Positions 33,526 through 42,090 of a DNA stretch of 64,000 nt are shown here, piece after piece (position 1 is the stretch's first letter; each line of letters starts with the position of its first letter). The position numbers were made by a program, and so were the translations under genes. The DNA comes from Paenibacillus riograndensis SBR5 (GTDB taxonomy: Bacteria > Bacillota > Bacilli > Paenibacillales > Paenibacillaceae), in NCBI RefSeq assembly GCF_000981585.1, contig NZ_LN831776.1, forward strand, positions 4,509,187-4,573,186. The letters run 5' to 3'. Under the pieces are notes generated by a model. That model searched no databases and was not told where the DNA came from. It was given only the letters and a program-made list of their open reading frames with translations.

Positions 33526-34990
33526 GAACATTGCCTCCCAGGAAAGTGTACGGATTCTGCTCCATCCACCATTTGGTGTAAGGCATCGTGCTGTGTTTGG
33601 CTAAGTTCGTCACAAATTCCCGGTTGTCCAGCGTTTCCAGGATACGTTCCGCATAGTTCAGCAAGCCCCGATAGCCCCAGCTGAAATGCTCATCCCCAAT
33701 AAGCAGTGTCGGTATGCCCAGCTTGGCTCCCCAATGGGTCATGCCGCCATGGCGGGCAATCATCAGGTCGGGACAGACACGGTTCAGAATATTAGCCAGT
33801 TCATAGGCCTGCTTGTTGCAGACATTGTAATTCGGAACATCCCCATAAGTTTTGACCGTATGATCCAGCATATCTGCCGCCGGATCGCCATTGTCGTATA
33901 CGGGATCATGATGAAAAATCGCCGCGCCCTGCACATTGATTCCAAGCTCACGCAGCAGCGCGATCAAGGCATGGCCGTGGGCTGAACCCGCGGTAATGTA
34001 GCAGGTCGTCCCCGCCAGCTTGGCTCTGTACGCTTCAAGCTGCGGGAGAACAGCCGCTTTTTCCTCAGCGATGATGTCTTCAATCTCCTGCTCCCGGTCC
34101 AGCACCCGGCCAAGCTCGCGCATCCAGGCATCGGTGCCTGCCACACCATAAGCGACAGGTGCCTTAATCTCGGGAACGCCATAGACCTGCTCCAATGCAG
34201 CCCCCAGATAGGTTCCCAGCGTCGGGCAGATTTGAATTGTCGCCGCAGCCTCGGAAATCCGCTCCAGCTGGGCTACAGTCGAGAACGGCACAATATAATC
34301 CGCTTCATAGCCCAGCTTGTTCAGCAGGCCGGAGAACACATCGCTGCCCCAGAAGTTGATGATATTGACCTTGTTCGTTTTCTTTTCCGGCGGTTTCACA
34401 ATTTTGCGGACAATCGAATGGTAGGCGGAATCGAAGCCGGAGGTCCAGATTTTAGATTTGAAGCCTTCGCAGAAGCAGGTCACGACCGGAATGCCCAGCT
34501 CCTTGGTCATTTTGTTCGTAACACTCTCCACATCATCGCCGATAATCCCCGAAGCGCAGGAAGTGGTCACAAAAATAGCGTTCGGCTTCACCCGCTCATA
34601 CGCGAGCTTGATGGTGGCCTCCAGCTTGCGGGCTCCGCCAAAGACCGTATCCATCTCTTCGATGTTCGTATTGAAATAGCGTCCGATTACCGGAGGCAGG
34701 TTACGCTCCATCTGGCCTACACGGTAGACGAAATTGTAGCCGAAGAAATCTCCGGCACAGCCTACGGGGGCGTGATTGACCATGGCCGCATCCGTAATCA
34801 TCGACAATTGGCAAAAGGCGTTGCCGGAGCTGCAGCCCATACATTGGCTGAACGAGCGCGATCCGTCCTTCATACCGCCGTTATTGGAGCAGCTTAACAG
34901 CCCGGCCGCTGTACCGGCGAATCCGGTAATCGACCCCAGGCGCAGCTCGCGGACCGGAACCTCGGGGGTGTTCAAGTTTACTTTGCTCAT
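33509..34990 (-). CDS. marD: Nitrogenase-like component 1 alpha subunit (NifD/MarD-like)
   Basis: 493 residues, ATG 34990 behind AAAGGAG. Interface-cluster Cys candidates are C50/C53, C78 (HAPVGCAG) and C145 (TSCASGIIGDD). The active-site cofactor ligands are kept: C255 (QICPTLG, NifD Cys275 position) and H435 (DEHFSWGYRG, NifD His442 position). Aligning by eye on the shared CEGF (174-177), NifD Gln191 and His195 fall on W182 and F186, so residues needed for N2 reduction and homocitrate contact are absent. This supports a different substrate; carbon-sulfur bond cleavage is inferred from the operon. Confidence 0.85.
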   Translation of the reverse strand: MSKVNLNTPEVPVRELRLGSITGFAGTAAGLLSCSNNGGMKDGSRSFSQCMGCSSGNAFCQLSMITDAAMVNHAPVGCAGDFFGYNFVYRVGQMERNLPPVIGRYFNTNIEEMDTVFGGARKLEATIKLAYERVKPNAIFVTTSCASGIIGDDVESVTNKMTKELGIPVVTCFCEGFKSKIWTSGFDSAYHSIVRKIVKPPEKKTNKVNIINFWGSDVFSGLLNKLGYEADYIVPFSTVAQLERISEAAATIQICPTLGTYLGAALEQVYGVPEIKAPVAYGVAGTDAWMRELGRVLDREQEIEDIIAEEKAAVLPQLEAYRAKLAGTTCYITAGSAHGHALIALLRELGINVQGAAIFHHDPVYDNGDPAADMLDHTVKTYGDVPNYNVCNKQAYELANILNRVCPDLMIARHGGMTHWGAKLGIPTLLIGDEHFSWGYRGLLNYAERILETLDNREFVTNLAKHSTMPYTKWWMEQNPYTFLGGNVHVEAY

Positions 34991-35018
34991 GCTCTTCTCC
35001 CTTTCCTGGCCAACAGGC

Positions 35019-35828
35019 CTACAGGTAATACTCCAAGCTCTTGCTGCTACCCGCGAAGTGCAGGGTTTCCAGAATTCTGGAACGCAAATGTATAAACTCC
35101 TGGCTGTTCCGGTCACGCGGATGCGCCATTCCCACTTCTACAATCTCCTTGATCTGCCCAGGTCTTGAGGACATCACGACGATTCTGCCGCTGAGATAGA
35201 CCGCCTCATCCACATCATGGGTGACGAGAATCATCGTCGTGCCGCGCAGCCTCCACAGCCGGAGCAACTCATCCTGCAGATTCATCCGGGTAAACGCATC
35301 CAGCGCCCCGAGCGGCTCATCCAGCATCAGTACCTTCGGCTCATTAATCAGCGCCCGGGCCAGTGAGGCACGCTGTGCCATGCCGCCCGATACCTGATGC
35401 GGATAAGCATTGCCGAAGCCGCTGAGTCCAACCAGCTCAAGATATTCATCCGGCTTCTTGCGGTTCTGCTGGTACACCCTTCTCGCCTTCAATCCGGCGG
35501 CGATATTCTGGCGGATATTCATCCACGGGAACAGGTTGGCCTGCTGGAACACATATCCCCGTTCATAATGCGTGCCTTGAATCCGCGCGCCGTCAAGGGT
35601 GATCTCACCGGTTGTGCAATCGTCAAGCCCGGCGATCAGGCGCATCAGAGTGGTTTTGCCGCATCCGCTCGGGCCGATGAAGGAGACGAAGGAGCCTGGA
35701 GCAAGTTCAAGGTCAATCTCTTTCAGCGCAATAAATTTCTGGCCGGATGCTTCTTCATAGATTCGGCTTACTCCGCGGATTTCCACAGCACCTCTGCCCA
35801 CTTTGGCCTGAGCCTGCGCTTCGCTCAT
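35019..35828 (-). CDS. NitT/TauT-type ABC transporter ATPase
   Basis: 269 residues of the SsuB/TauB/NrtD class. P-loop GPSGCGKT at 52-59, signature VSGGMAQRASLARAL, Walker B VLMLDEPLGALD and switch His in LVTHDVDEAV. ATG 35828 overlaps the permease stop as ATGA; an ATG at 35849 lies further inside the permease. It energises the importer whose binding protein and permease lie just upstream and sits immediately before the alpha-subunit gene, tying uptake to the enzyme. Confidence 0.9.
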   Translation of the reverse strand: MSEAQAQAKVGRGAVEIRGVSRIYEEASGQKFIALKEIDLELAPGSFVSFIGPSGCGKTTLMRLIAGLDDCTTGEITLDGARIQGTHYERGYVFQQANLFPWMNIRQNIAAGLKARRVYQQNRKKPDEYLELVGLSGFGNAYPHQVSGGMAQRASLARALINEPKVLMLDEPLGALDAFTRMNLQDELLRLWRLRGTTMILVTHDVDEAVYLSGRIVVMSSRPGQIKEIVEVGMAHPRDRNSQEFIHLRSRILETLHFAGSSKSLEYYL

Positions 35829-36826
35829 TTCACCAGCCCCTTTTGCCATTTCAATACCCGGTCCCTGACCCGGAAAATAACCGCCATCACCATCGAGAAG
35901 GTTACCGCCATAATAATGATCGACACATACACCTTGGCGTAATTGGACCAGCCCTTCGCCCAGTTGATGTACCAGCCAAGCCCCGCCTTCGCCCCAATCA
36001 TTTCCGAAACCACCAGCGTAGCAAAGGATATCCCTGTGGCCGTATAAATCCCGCTGAAGATGGAGGGCATAGCCCCGGGAATCGCCACACGGAAAATCAG
36101 AAACCGTTCATCCGCCCCCAACGTCCGCGCCGCTTCGAAATACGTATTCTGCACATTGGCGATCCCCACACTTGTCATGAACGCCACGGGGAAACATACT
36201 GCAATCACAATCAGCAGCACTCCGGCGTAAAAACTGGAGGGCACCACAATCATCGCAATCGGAATCAGCGCTGTGGCTGGAACCACACCCATGACCTTAA
36301 GTACCGGAAACATCCAATAGCTCCATTTGCGGTACCATCCGATCAGCACACCCAGCACAATCCCGATAAAGCTGCCGATCAGAAAGCCGATAACCAGCAG
36401 CCGCAAGGAGTACGCTGTGCTGATCAGCAGTGTATTCGCATCCTCTGTCATCACTCGAATAATCTGCGCCAGCCCCGGCACAAACGGCAGCGGCAGCCAA
36501 TCCAGCTTCGTTGTCAGCAGATCCCAGACCGCCAACGCCACACCCAGCACCGAATAAAAAGGGGCTCCGTACAATACCTTTTGCCATCTTTTACTGCTTA
36601 ATCTGCTGAAAGAGATCCGAAGCGCAAAATAACCAATGAACGCCAGCAGCACAATCCGGTAAGGCAGCAGATCTACCTCCTGGCGCGTTGGAATCACCAC
36701 GCTCACCGCCAGAGCAGCACCAAAAGACAATGTGGGGAGCACAGCACGCAGCCAATCGGGAAAGGTTGCCGTACTGCGGGTCCGGATGCGGCTGCCCAGT
36801 GCCAGATTCCGGTCGGCAATACTCAT
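35825..36826 (-). CDS. NitT/TauT-type ABC transporter permease
   Basis: 333 residues. About eight hydrophobic segments, two of them before the usual six-helix core (residues ~28-45 and 56-70), so it is longer than SsuC or TauC (~260). The cytoplasmic coupling helix is EAARTLGADERFLIFRVAIPGA (EAA loop; here split as EAARTLGADE and IFRVAIPGA). It overlaps the binding-protein stop by four bases. Imports the operon's organosulfur ligand by inference. Confidence 0.88.
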   Translation of the reverse strand: MSIADRNLALGSRIRTRSTATFPDWLRAVLPTLSFGAALAVSVVIPTRQEVDLLPYRIVLLAFIGYFALRISFSRLSSKRWQKVLYGAPFYSVLGVALAVWDLLTTKLDWLPLPFVPGLAQIIRVMTEDANTLLISTAYSLRLLVIGFLIGSFIGIVLGVLIGWYRKWSYWMFPVLKVMGVVPATALIPIAMIVVPSSFYAGVLLIVIAVCFPVAFMTSVGIANVQNTYFEAARTLGADERFLIFRVAIPGAMPSIFSGIYTATGISFATLVVSEMIGAKAGLGWYINWAKGWSNYAKVYVSIIIMAVTFSMVMAVIFRVRDRVLKWQKGLVK

Positions 36827-37926
36827 TGCTTTGCTCCAAACACATCATAGTAAGCCGATTTCAGAAAGGCCTCAGGGTCCGTGTCCTTTTTGAGGAATCC
36901 GGTTTGGCTGAACTGCTTCACGAAATAGCGGATATCCTCCCGGGCGGCATCGGTAGTGTAATTGAAATGATAGCTCTTAATCAGATCGGTCACGAGCTTT
37001 ATATCATCGGTGGCCACATACTTCTTATCAATCTCCAGCTTGGCGGTTTCTTCCGGGTGCCCGGCAATCCAGGCAGCGGCTTTCTGATAGGCACGGGCGA
37101 TGGCAGCGACACGTTCCGGATCTTTCTTGATTTGTTTGCCGGAGGCGTAGAGGAAGCAGCAGCTTTTGCCGGCAAAATTATGATCGGTTGAGATATCCGC
37201 CAGTACGGTATAACCGTCATTGACCTCTGCCAGCTTGCCGAACGGGTCCCACGCCGCATAGGCATCGATCTCGCCTTTCTTAACCCCTTCCTGCAGCTGA
37301 TCCAGCGGATACGCAAGCCACTCTGCATCCTTTTGCGGGTCCAGCCCGGCATTGGTCAAAACAACACTTGCAACGGCCATCGGCACACCCCCGATTTCAT
37401 CGACACCAATTCTTTTGCCCTTCAGATCAGCCGCAGTCTTAATGCTTGAACCGGGAGGGACCACCAGCTTGATGCAGCCGTGATGCAGTCCCCCGATGAC
37501 CTTGAGATCAAGGCCCTGCTGGATTGAGGTAAACCACACAAAGTCACCGTTAGTGACCGTGAATTCGCCAGTGGTCAGCCCTGTTTTCATCGCATCCATC
37601 GAACCGCTGACCAGTTCAACATCCAGACCTTCTTCGGCAAAAAAACCCTTTTCATACGCCACGTAGCTCGGTGCGCCGCAGACCGCTCCGCTGAGCGCCT
37701 GGATTTTGAGCTTGCCGTATTTATAGCTGGCCGGAGCGGCTTTGCTGCCGTTCGTGCCCGAGGCATTGCCTGCCGGTGCACTAGGAGCAACAGCCGTTCC
37801 ATTCACTGAATGATTATGGTTGTTAGACGATGCATTTTTCTCAGAAGCAGTATTGGCGCAAGCTGTGGCGGCCAGCAGTGCAGAGGTGGCCAGCAGAACC
37901 GCAGGCAGTTTTTTCTTATTTTTCAT
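36823..37926 (-). CDS. NitT/TauT-type ABC substrate-binding protein
   Basis: 367 residues. A signal peptide with Lys-rich start and hydrophobic core ends LLAATAC, an imperfect lipobox. A low-complexity Asn/Ser/Ala/Gly linker (~25-68) follows, then the NMT1-like domain: YVAYEKGFFAEEGLDVELV, GKRIGVDEIGG, and AYAAWDPFGKLAEV. An unusual Cys pair (KSCCFLY) lies near the ligand lobe. It belongs to the ssuA/tauA class for sulfonates and similar compounds; in this operon a thioether or methylthio compound is the likely ligand. AGGAAG precedes ATG 37926. Confidence 0.87.
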   Translation of the reverse strand: MKNKKKLPAVLLATSALLAATACANTASEKNASSNNHNHSVNGTAVAPSAPAGNASGTNGSKAAPASYKYGKLKIQALSGAVCGAPSYVAYEKGFFAEEGLDVELVSGSMDAMKTGLTTGEFTVTNGDFVWFTSIQQGLDLKVIGGLHHGCIKLVVPPGSSIKTAADLKGKRIGVDEIGGVPMAVASVVLTNAGLDPQKDAEWLAYPLDQLQEGVKKGEIDAYAAWDPFGKLAEVNDGYTVLADISTDHNFAGKSCCFLYASGKQIKKDPERVAAIARAYQKAAAWIAGHPEETAKLEIDKKYVATDDIKLVTDLIKSYHFNYTTDAAREDIRYFVKQFSQTGFLKKDTDPEAFLKSAYYDVFGAKQ

Positions 37927-37958
37927 CAAAGTCTTCCTTTCTCTATAAGAAGATCCAC

Positions 37959-39278
37959 TTATACCAGAGATTCCACAAACGCTGTGGCAAAAGCCTGCTC
38001 CAGATCCCGGATCAGATCGTCCGCATCCTCCAGACCGATGGACAGCCGGATCGTTTCCGGTGCAATTCCCGCTGCCTTCTGGTCTTCGGGATTCAGCTCC
38101 CCGTGTGTGGTTTTGGGGGAATTGATAATCAGCGACCGGGCATCCCCCACATTGGCATGGTAGCTGAACAGCTTCACCGCATTGAGAAAGATGCGGCTCT
38201 GTTCCTCACTGCCGTTAAAACCAAAAGTGAAGATAGAGCCGGCACCCTTCGGGAAATATTTATCCGCCAGCCCCTTGTAAGGGTTCCCCTCTGCAACGGG
38301 ATGGCTCACCCAGCTTACTTGGTCATGCTTCTGCAAGTAGTCCACAATGCGAAGGGCATTGGCCACCTGCTTGGAGATCCGCTCGGATAACGTCTCTATC
38401 CCCTGAAGGAGCAGAAAAGCATCGAAGGGACCCAGTACAGCGCCGAAGTACGCCAGATAATTGAGCCGGACTCTCGCCGTGAAAGGCGCATCCGGGAACA
38501 CTTCCAGAATGCTCCGCTCCCGGCCGGTTTCTGCTTCCCGCAGCAAATACTGCGGCTCCTCAAAATGCGGGAACCTGCCATTAGCCCAGTTAAAATTGCC
38601 GTTCTCCAGAATCACCCCGCCGAGTGTAGTCCCATGTCCGCCAATCGCTTTGGTCGCCGAATAAATCACGATGTCTGCCCCATGGGCGAACGAATCAAAC
38701 AAATAGGGAGTACCAAAAGTATTGTCAATCACAAGCGGAATACCGTTGTCATGCGCAGCCTCTGCGATCGCTTCAATATCCAGTACCGTGGAATTGGGGT
38801 TGCTGATGCTCTCGACCAGAATGGCCTTCGTGTCCGGGCCTATATCCCTCCGGAACGCTTCCGGATCATCGGAATCCTCCACAAAATCCACGTGGACACC
38901 GAATTTCGGATACAGATGCTTCAGCGCATCAAACGTCCCGCCGTAGAGCCGTGGCGTGGTCAGAATCCGGCCTCCGCCTTCCGCCAGATTCAGCAGCGCA
39001 TAGGTTACAGCCGCCATGCCGGAAGCTACAGCTACCGCCCCTGTGCCTTTGTCCAGTGCTGTAAGGCGCTGTTCCAGCACGGCAACCGTCGGATTGCCGA
39101 TCCTGGTATACAGATAGCCGGGCTCTTCCATCCCGAACAGCTTTTCCCCCCGCTCCACACTTCCCAAATCATAGGATGCTGTCTGGTAGATCGGCACAGC
39201 CACCGCATAATTATGCTCCCGCGAATCGTAACCGGCCCGCACCTTCAGGGTGTCGAAGCCCAGCTTTTTGTCAGTCAT
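37959..39278 (-). CDS. metY: O-acetylhomoserine sulfhydrylase (MetY-type, PLP)
   Basis: 439 residues of the Cys/Met-metabolism PLP family. PLP Lys is K210 in YSATKAIGGHG; other marks are VAVPIYQTASYDLGS, YTRIGNPTVAVLEQRL and DNTFGTPYLFDSF. The long form (~430 residues) is typical of sulfhydrylases that join sulfide or methanethiol to O-acetylhomoserine, giving homocysteine or methionine. It lies between the NifB-like gene and the transporter, so it probably captures methanethiol released by the reductase. ATG 39278 follows GAAGAGGG by six bases. Confidence 0.9.
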   Translation of the reverse strand: MTDKKLGFDTLKVRAGYDSREHNYAVAVPIYQTASYDLGSVERGEKLFGMEEPGYLYTRIGNPTVAVLEQRLTALDKGTGAVAVASGMAAVTYALLNLAEGGGRILTTPRLYGGTFDALKHLYPKFGVHVDFVEDSDDPEAFRRDIGPDTKAILVESISNPNSTVLDIEAIAEAAHDNGIPLVIDNTFGTPYLFDSFAHGADIVIYSATKAIGGHGTTLGGVILENGNFNWANGRFPHFEEPQYLLREAETGRERSILEVFPDAPFTARVRLNYLAYFGAVLGPFDAFLLLQGIETLSERISKQVANALRIVDYLQKHDQVSWVSHPVAEGNPYKGLADKYFPKGAGSIFTFGFNGSEEQSRIFLNAVKLFSYHANVGDARSLIINSPKTTHGELNPEDQKAAGIAPETIRLSIGLEDADDLIRDLEQAFATAFVESLV

Positions 39279-39298
39279 ATTCATCCCTCTTCCGCTTC

Positions 39299-40618
39299 TT
39301 ATTGTGGAACAGCCCCAGGTGTAAAGTAGGACAACAGACGCCCGTACTTCACCAACGAGGATTCGATTGCATCTTTGGTCACAATTACCGTAATCTCCGC
39401 CCGGTGCAGCACCTCCTGCGGCACGGGTCCAATGCCCGCACATAGCAATAAGCGGCAGTCACGCAGCATCTCTACAGTTTCCTTCAGAATCCCGGCCCCC
39501 TGCTCCTCCCCGGCACATGCCGCCGTCCCGTTGCAATAAGCCTGGATTCTGCGGACGCCCAGAAGGCGGGCGCTTTCTGCCTTCACCTCATACACCAGAA
39601 ATTCCCTGGCATGGCCAAAATGCTGATTGACTTTGCCCCCGCCCCGGGATGCAACAGCAATTCTAATCCCGCCGCTCCCGGGAGCAGTGCCATTTTGCCG
39701 CCGGTCTCTGCGGACCTGCAGCTCATTATCCAGCTTTTGCAGTTCATTTTCCCGCTCTTCAAGGGTGTATACCGGCAGCGCTGACAGAACGCCGCCGCTG
39801 CGGTCTTCACCCAGAAGCCCCACCGCATCGGCACGGCACTGGCGGCAGTGGCGCATCACCGGCAGCACCCGGGAGGAATCTTCCTGAACCTTCAGGGTCA
39901 GTTCAGGGTCCGGCGGCTGGCGGCCGTCACGCTCGAAGCGGCTGCCCGGTGAAATAATGAGCGGCATAATATTATGCGAGAATGCCCCGGCTGCCTTGAC
40001 AACACGGCTCACCTCCAGCAGATGCCCGTCATTGATGCCGGGGATCAGCACAGAATTGACCTTGACCTTGATTCCGAGCGCTGCAACTGCCCGGATTCCC
40101 TCAAGCTGGCGGGAGATCAAAATTTCTGCCGCATCTTTACCACGATAAGCCTTGCCCCTGTAATAGATAGAGTGGTAGATGAGCCCACCGATTACCGGGT
40201 CCACCGCATTCATCGTAACTGTTACATGCCGGATGCCGCATTCCTTGATCTCCTCCAAATAATCGGGAAGCTTCAACCCATTGGTACTGAGGCATAACTG
40301 CAAATCCGGCATTTCCCTCGACAGCAGCCGGAAAGTCTCAAAGGTCTGAACCGGATTTGCCAGCGGATCCCCCGGCCCGGCAATGCCGACCACTGTCAGC
40401 TGCGGCAGAACCTTAAGCGTATCCTGTACCTGACGGTAAGCCTCCCCGGGAGATAATACACGGCTGACCACACCCGGACGGCTCTCGCTGACGCAGTCGT
40501 ATTTGATATTGCAATAATTGCAGTTAATATTGCATTTTGGTGCAACCGCTACATGCATTCTGGCAAAAACCTCATGCGCCAGCTCGTCATAGCAGGGATG
40601 CCGGTGGATGTCCTGCAT
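39299..40618 (-). CDS. marB: NifB-like radical SAM cofactor enzyme with fused NifX domain (MarB-like)
   Basis: 439 residues. Radical SAM CxxxCxxC is C29-C33-C36 with NifB-specific context (HVAVAPKCNINCNYC, then KYDCVSESRPGV), and HCRQCRADAVGLLGED at 258-273 is also NifB-typical. Residues ~318-425 are a dinitrogenase-cofactor (NifX/NafY) domain (IRIAVASRGGGKVNQHFGHA). It should build the [8Fe-9S-C] NifB-cofactor from SAM and Fe-S units. AGGAGGG precedes ATG 40618. As the operon lacks NifEN, the product is probably inserted in the catalytic protein without Mo/homocitrate maturation. Confidence 0.9.
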   Translation of the reverse strand: MQDIHRHPCYDELAHEVFARMHVAVAPKCNINCNYCNIKYDCVSESRPGVVSRVLSPGEAYRQVQDTLKVLPQLTVVGIAGPGDPLANPVQTFETFRLLSREMPDLQLCLSTNGLKLPDYLEEIKECGIRHVTVTMNAVDPVIGGLIYHSIYYRGKAYRGKDAAEILISRQLEGIRAVAALGIKVKVNSVLIPGINDGHLLEVSRVVKAAGAFSHNIMPLIISPGSRFERDGRQPPDPELTLKVQEDSSRVLPVMRHCRQCRADAVGLLGEDRSGGVLSALPVYTLEERENELQKLDNELQVRRDRRQNGTAPGSGGIRIAVASRGGGKVNQHFGHAREFLVYEVKAESARLLGVRRIQAYCNGTAACAGEEQGAGILKETVEMLRDCRLLLCAGIGPVPQEVLHRAEITVIVTKDAIESSLVKYGRLLSYFTPGAVPQ

Positions 40619-40646
40619 TGCGCTCCCTCCTTCCAGCACTTGCATG

Positions 40647-41525
40647 CTACAGATTCCCCACCGCCGCCGGGGCGACCAGACCTGACTCCAAGGCAACCAA
40701 CTGCTTGCCCCACTCCGCTGCCCACTGCCGCAGCTCCTGGGTGTCCAGCGGCGCAGGCACTTTGGACACGGTGTGATCGGCAATTTTCCGGGCCAAATTC
40801 CTGTACACCTTCGCCTGCTCGGAATCCGGCGCGGCTTCAATCGTCGTCTTCCCCTGCAGCTCGCTTTGAGTCACCGTCACGGAACGGGGCACATATTCAA
40901 CCACCTGGGTATCCGTACGTTTGACAAAATCATCTACGATATCCTTGGCATAAGGCGCATTAATCGAATTGGCAATTACACCACCCAGCAGTGCGCCGCC
41001 GTCCTGGGAGTACTTTTGAATGCCCTTGAACAGATTGTTCGCCGCATAGATCGCCATGAAGTCCGCCGAGGTTACCGTATAGACATGCTCTGCAATACCT
41101 TCACGCACAGGAACTGCAAATCCGCCGCAGACCACGTCACCCAGCACATCGTAAATGACAAAATCCAGATCCAGCTCCTCAAATATTCTTTGCTGTTTCA
41201 GCAGGGAGACAGAAGTGATGATCCCCCGGCCCGCGCAGCCAACCCCCGGAGCGGGACCGCCCGCCTCCACGCAGTAAATGCCGTTAAAGCCTTCAAAGAT
41301 CACATCCTGGGCTCGTACCGCATGATTATCACGCAGCGTATCAAGCACCGTCGGTATGTATTCTCCGCCCCGCAGGGTATTGGTGGAATCACTTTTGGGA
41401 TCACAGCCGAACTGCATCACCTTATAGCCTGCGACCGATAGGGCAGCGCTGATATTTGAAGTCGTAGTCGACTTCCCTATACCCCCTTTGCCGTATATCG
41501 CAATTTGTTTGATTTTTTTAGTCAT
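40647..41525 (-). CDS. marH: NifH-like Fe protein (MarH-like reductase)
   Basis: 292 residues. P-loop GKGGIGKST at 12-20, switch I region GCDPKSDST, [4Fe-4S] ligands C97 (PGVGCAGRG) and C133 (GDVVCGGFAVP), the Arg at 100 that is ADP-ribosylated in NifH, and TSADFMAIYAANN. It is an ATP-driven dimer that passes single electrons to the alpha-beta component. It is very close to NifH but followed by no nif maturation genes. ATG 41525 follows AAAGGAG. Its electron donor could be a ferredoxin or flavodoxin fed by the oxidoreductase at 45-48 kb. Confidence 0.9.
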   Translation of the reverse strand: MTKKIKQIAIYGKGGIGKSTTTSNISAALSVAGYKVMQFGCDPKSDSTNTLRGGEYIPTVLDTLRDNHAVRAQDVIFEGFNGIYCVEAGGPAPGVGCAGRGIITSVSLLKQQRIFEELDLDFVIYDVLGDVVCGGFAVPVREGIAEHVYTVTSADFMAIYAANNLFKGIQKYSQDGGALLGGVIANSINAPYAKDIVDDFVKRTDTQVVEYVPRSVTVTQSELQGKTTIEAAPDSEQAKVYRNLARKIADHTVSKVPAPLDTQELRQWAAEWGKQLVALESGLVAPAAVGNL

Positions 41526-41553
41526 GGACGACACTCCTTTGCTGAGTATGATT

Positions 41554-41910
41554 CTAATGCAGAATGGATTCCCGGCCCGAGATGAGAAACAGAGCCAGAC
41601 GGGCCAGCGCCAGCTCAATGGGTGATTGCACAGCCATGGCCTGTATCCCGTTGTCGTACAGAACCGCTCTGGCTCCCGGCCCAATCTGGCCGACCAGCAC
41701 GAAGGCACAATCGGCAAGCACTGTAGCAGCCGTCTGCAGATGATTCACATCGTGGCCGTCTTGCCCGCGCCTCCATTCGCAGCTCCTGTTCTCAATCTGG
41801 CTGTAAGTGCCATCCTGCTCAATCTCATAGATTAAAAAGCGGCCGCATCTGCCAAAATGCTCATTGATGGCATATCCGTCTGCACTTCCGACGGCAATCC
41901 TCCAACTCAC
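41554..41910 (-). CDS. NifX/NafY-like cofactor-binding protein
   Basis: 118 residues, a single dinitrogenase iron-molybdenum cofactor domain (RIAVGSADGYAINEHFGRCG, then FLIYEIEQDG), like the one fused to the NifB-like protein. Family members bind or ferry NifB-cofactor or FeMo-cofactor. GTG 41910 is seven bases after AGGAGG; ATG 41916 abuts that site. It is first in the operon, behind a long structured leader. Having both a free and a fused copy suggests separate storage and delivery steps. Confidence 0.85.
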   Translation of the reverse strand: MSWRIAVGSADGYAINEHFGRCGRFLIYEIEQDGTYSQIENRSCEWRRGQDGHDVNHLQTAATVLADCAFVLVGQIGPGARAVLYDNGIQAMAVQSPIELALARLALFLISGRESILH

Positions 41911-41944
41911 CTGCATCCCTCCTGTTGATTTGCAAAATCACAAA

Positions 41945-41985
41945 GAGGCCAAACCGCCCACCTCTTCTGGTGCTGGTTTGACCTC
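41945..41985 (-). promoter_or_regulatory. Second leader hairpin (terminator- or sequester-like)
   Basis: On the minus strand GAGGTCAAACC pairs with GGTTTGGCCTC, with an inner CACC/GGTG, then TTTGTGATTTTG. It lies 35 bases upstream of the first start codon. Could be a weak terminator or a translation switch. Confidence 0.5.
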
Positions 41986-42090
41986 CGGATTGTGGTCCAG
42001 TCGGCCCAATCTCGCAGATGCTCTCTTCTTCTGATGTGTATGCTCTGGCTGTAAGCATCAGCAATTATGTGACGCAATTCACAATCACAT

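Noticed and set aside
32203..34990. Coenzyme F430 (CfbCD) or chlorophyll (BchNB/BchYZ) type nitrogenase homologues
   Set aside because: Those systems have no NifB or NifX partner and lack the Cys/His cofactor ligands seen here.
33526..35116. Longer N-termini for the D- and H-like proteins
   Set aside because: The in-frame upstream residues are low-quality translations of neighbouring genes or spacers; strong AAAGGAG sites precede the chosen starts.
32203..41910. A true nitrogen-fixation (nif) cluster
   Set aside because: nifE, nifN and nifV are missing, the alpha subunit lacks the His195 and Gln191 equivalents, the beta subunit is short, and sulfur-metabolism genes are embedded in the operon.
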